Positions 4,902 through 6,428 of a DNA stretch of 6,428 bases are shown piece by piece. Position 1 is the first letter of the stretch. Each line of letters opens with the position of its first letter. Made by a program: the position numbers and the translations under genes. The stretch is from Bacteroidales bacterium (lineage in GTDB: Bacteria > Bacteroidota > Bacteroidia > Bacteroidales > VadinHA17). A model generated the notes under the pieces. It was not told the DNA's origin. It was given only the letters and a program-made list of their open reading frames with translations, and did not search any database. Where the stretch lies: the NCBI GenBank assembly GCA_003520925.1, contig DOTV01000199.1:4447-10874 (forward strand), given 5' to 3'.

Positions 4902-6428
4902 TTAATTGCTTATAAGATTCCTGACCTGATTTATATCAATATCTGTCTGAGGATTAAATCTATCACTGTTCATATAATTCAGTACCGAAAACAATAACTG
5001 CTTTGATGCTGGTCTCTCATCAGAGATATCATTAAGATCAACACTGCAAACCATCAGTTTGCCTTTGCCTGCTTTCACTTCAAAGGCAAGAGCCAGCTTT
5101 CTGTTTTCAAACCATGTATCTATCGGCTGGATCAGTGGCTTGAGGTCAGCCGGAAATCCTTCTAGAATCATTGCTTGTGAATGCGTTACGGGATCCCACC
5201 ATTGCCAGTTGCTGTGAAATTCAGTCGGGAACTCCCTGAAAAAGGGATTCCCAGGGTCGCACAGAATCCCAAGGGTATGCGGTGCCTGGTTATTTGTCCA
5301 AGCCGTGTTCCAGAAGATGCTCGAAAATCCGATTGCTACCTGTGCCCCCTTGTCTTTTGCCACTTTGCCGTATGTCATCAACAGCACGGAACCTCCTTCA
5401 TTGAGAGTCTCAACACAGTTCTTATCAAGCTTATCAGTTATCATAACATTACCTCTGTCAATTTTATTTTGAACCGGATAGATCCAGAAATCCCATTTGT
5501 TTCTGTAATCAGTATTCTGGATTGATACCACCAGGGTAAGCTTCTGCGCTTTTCGAATTCCGGCCGGATCAAAGGTAAAAGTTCCGACATGTATGCAGTT
5601 ACCGATTGCGATAGTGTCCTTATTAAAAACCTGTTGATGAATAGCTTCACCTTCAGAATTAATAAGATTGCAAAGAATCGTTGAATTATAAATTGGTTTG
5701 AGACCAAAATGAGAGATCTCGATATCAGCTTTTATTGTCTCATCTGGCTTAAATATCATTTTCTCAATTCTTGCCAGAGGTACCGTTTCGCTGCAAAACA
5801 TTCTGAATTCTTCAGGAGTTACATATCCCTTTGATCTGAAAAACGGATTCAGAATTCCTACGAGTGCGGTTCCCTGTCCGGGGAAATCATGCAGCTGCAG
5901 CATCTGAAAACCAGCAAAGCCCGGAGTGCGTAAGGCTGCCTCGATATCGGCTTTATAACAGAGTGCCTGGAGTTTTCCTGAGGCCATAAGAAAATCTTCC
6001 GCCTGACCGGCCATTTCATTCTCAGCAAGCGTTTCTCTGAAGATCTCGAAGTTTGAAGGTTTTAAAACTCCTTTATACTGCTCAATTTCCTTAAAATCGG
6101 GATAAGCACACCATTGTCCGATTTCATGGCCGACTGATGGTATCTTATATTGGGAGACAAAATCCCGGAAGTCAAACATGGTCTGCGGTGGTTTTGAATT
6201 TATTATGCTCTTCAATCCTTCATCCCAATGCTGGATCCTGGGTTCCGGAGTGAGGTTATAGTCGTTCTCAGGAATTATCGGCCATCCGGCAGCAGAAGTA
6301 TAAACCCTCCTGTTATCCTTTGCCTTCCAGTACGTTATTAGTTCTCCCAGAAATTTATTCTGGTTCCTGCCCGCAGGTTCATTACCGTACGCCAGCATGC
6401 AAAATGACGGATGGTTGCCATATTCCCT
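4902..6428 (-). CDS. Glycoside hydrolase family 2-type exo-glycosidase, C-terminal 508 residues
   Basis: The reading frame stays open to the right edge, so the N-terminus (sugar-binding and Ig-like domains in this family) is outside the window. Counting from the edge, residues 1-20 read EYGNHPSFCMLAYGNEP, the GH2-type strand carrying the acid/base in NE (Glu17). The likely nucleophile is Glu102 in GHEIGQW; the 85-residue spacing suits a GH2 TIM barrel. Other blocks are WKAKDNRRVYTSAAGWP (34-50) and LHDFPGQGTALVGILNPFF (179-197). Residues about 225-315 look like a beta-sandwich domain. Residues 325-485 form a further domain, possibly of flavodoxin/GATase-like fold (GGSVLLMTYG, GKGKLMVCSVDLND), ending in a helix (ASKQLLFSVLNYM). 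It probably removes terminal sugars from plant or algal polysaccharide in the periplasm; the sugar cannot be read from this fragment, and no signal peptide is visible because the start is missing. No SusC/SusD genes lie downstream within the window. Confidence 0.85.
   Translation of the reverse strand, partial: REYGNHPSFCMLAYGNEPAGRNQNKFLGELITYWKAKDNRRVYTSAAGWPIIPENDYNLTPEPRIQHWDEGLKSIINSKPPQTMFDFRDFVSQYKIPSVGHEIGQWCAYPDFKEIEQYKGVLKPSNFEIFRETLAENEMAGQAEDFLMASGKLQALCYKADIEAALRTPGFAGFQMLQLHDFPGQGTALVGILNPFFRSKGYVTPEEFRMFCSETVPLARIEKMIFKPDETIKADIEISHFGLKPIYNSTILCNLINSEGEAIHQQVFNKDTIAIGNCIHVGTFTFDPAGIRKAQKLTLVVSIQNTDYRNKWDFWIYPVQNKIDRGNVMITDKLDKNCVETLNEGGSVLLMTYGKVAKDKGAQVAIGFSSIFWNTAWTNNQAPHTLGILCDPGNPFFREFPTEFHSNWQWWDPVTHSQAMILEGFPADLKPLIQPIDTWFENRKLALAFEVKAGKGKLMVCSVDLNDISDERPASKQLLFSVLNYMNSDRFNPQTDIDINQVRNLISN

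Noticed and set aside
5181..5707. Plus-strand 114-codon and minus-strand 88-codon open frames inside the glycosidase region.
   Set aside because: Both are out of frame with the well-supported GH2-type protein and show no domain features.

Overview
The window looks like a chromosomal stretch from a member of the Bacteroidota, probably a free-living or sediment/wastewater Bacteroidales-like organism. The signs are moderately AT-rich DNA, starts without Shine-Dalgarno sites, lipoprotein signals with short charged starts, a tRNA end without an encoded CCA, C/G-run and CTCTGTG/CACAGAG intergenic palindromes of the kind I associate with this phylum, and a glycoside hydrolase of a type common there. 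No plasmid, phage, CRISPR or transposase gene is visible. The species cannot be named from the sequence.

Layout from left to right. Positions 1-18 are the 3' end of a tRNA (probably tRNA-Ser) cut by the window edge. A 133-bp imperfect palindrome (18-150) follows directly and contains a good intrinsic terminator for the tRNA. Non-coding C-rich DNA fills 151-324. A small orphan lipoprotein gene lies on the minus strand (325-717). The 590 bp at 718-1307 contain no intact gene but may hold a decayed reading frame. A minus-strand metal-dependent amidohydrolase of the D-aminoacylase / D-glutamate deacylase group (1308-2768) is divergent from a plus-strand GNAT acetyltransferase with a thioredoxin-like tail (2879-3661). 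The GNAT gene converges on a minus-strand SPFH/prohibitin-family membrane protein (3780-4676). The right end is the C-terminal 508 residues of a glycoside hydrolase family 2-type enzyme on the minus strand (4902-6428), whose start lies outside the window.

The genes do not form an obvious pathway. The deacylase and GNAT share a 110-bp divergent promoter region, which leaves room for co-regulation, and one removes acyl groups while the other probably adds acetyl groups. The prohibitin and glycosidase genes share a strand but are separated by a 225-bp gap holding a repeat element, so they are probably not a tight operon.

The most unusual content is in the intergenic DNA. Three elaborate palindromic elements are present: the tRNA-abutting palindrome, a symmetric CTCTGTG/CACAGAG element with a 21-nt period (3674-3776), and a second CTCTGTG element carrying a C/G-run palindrome inside it (4759-4895). 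The last two bracket the prohibitin gene. I see no clear new defence or mobile system in the protein-coding content.
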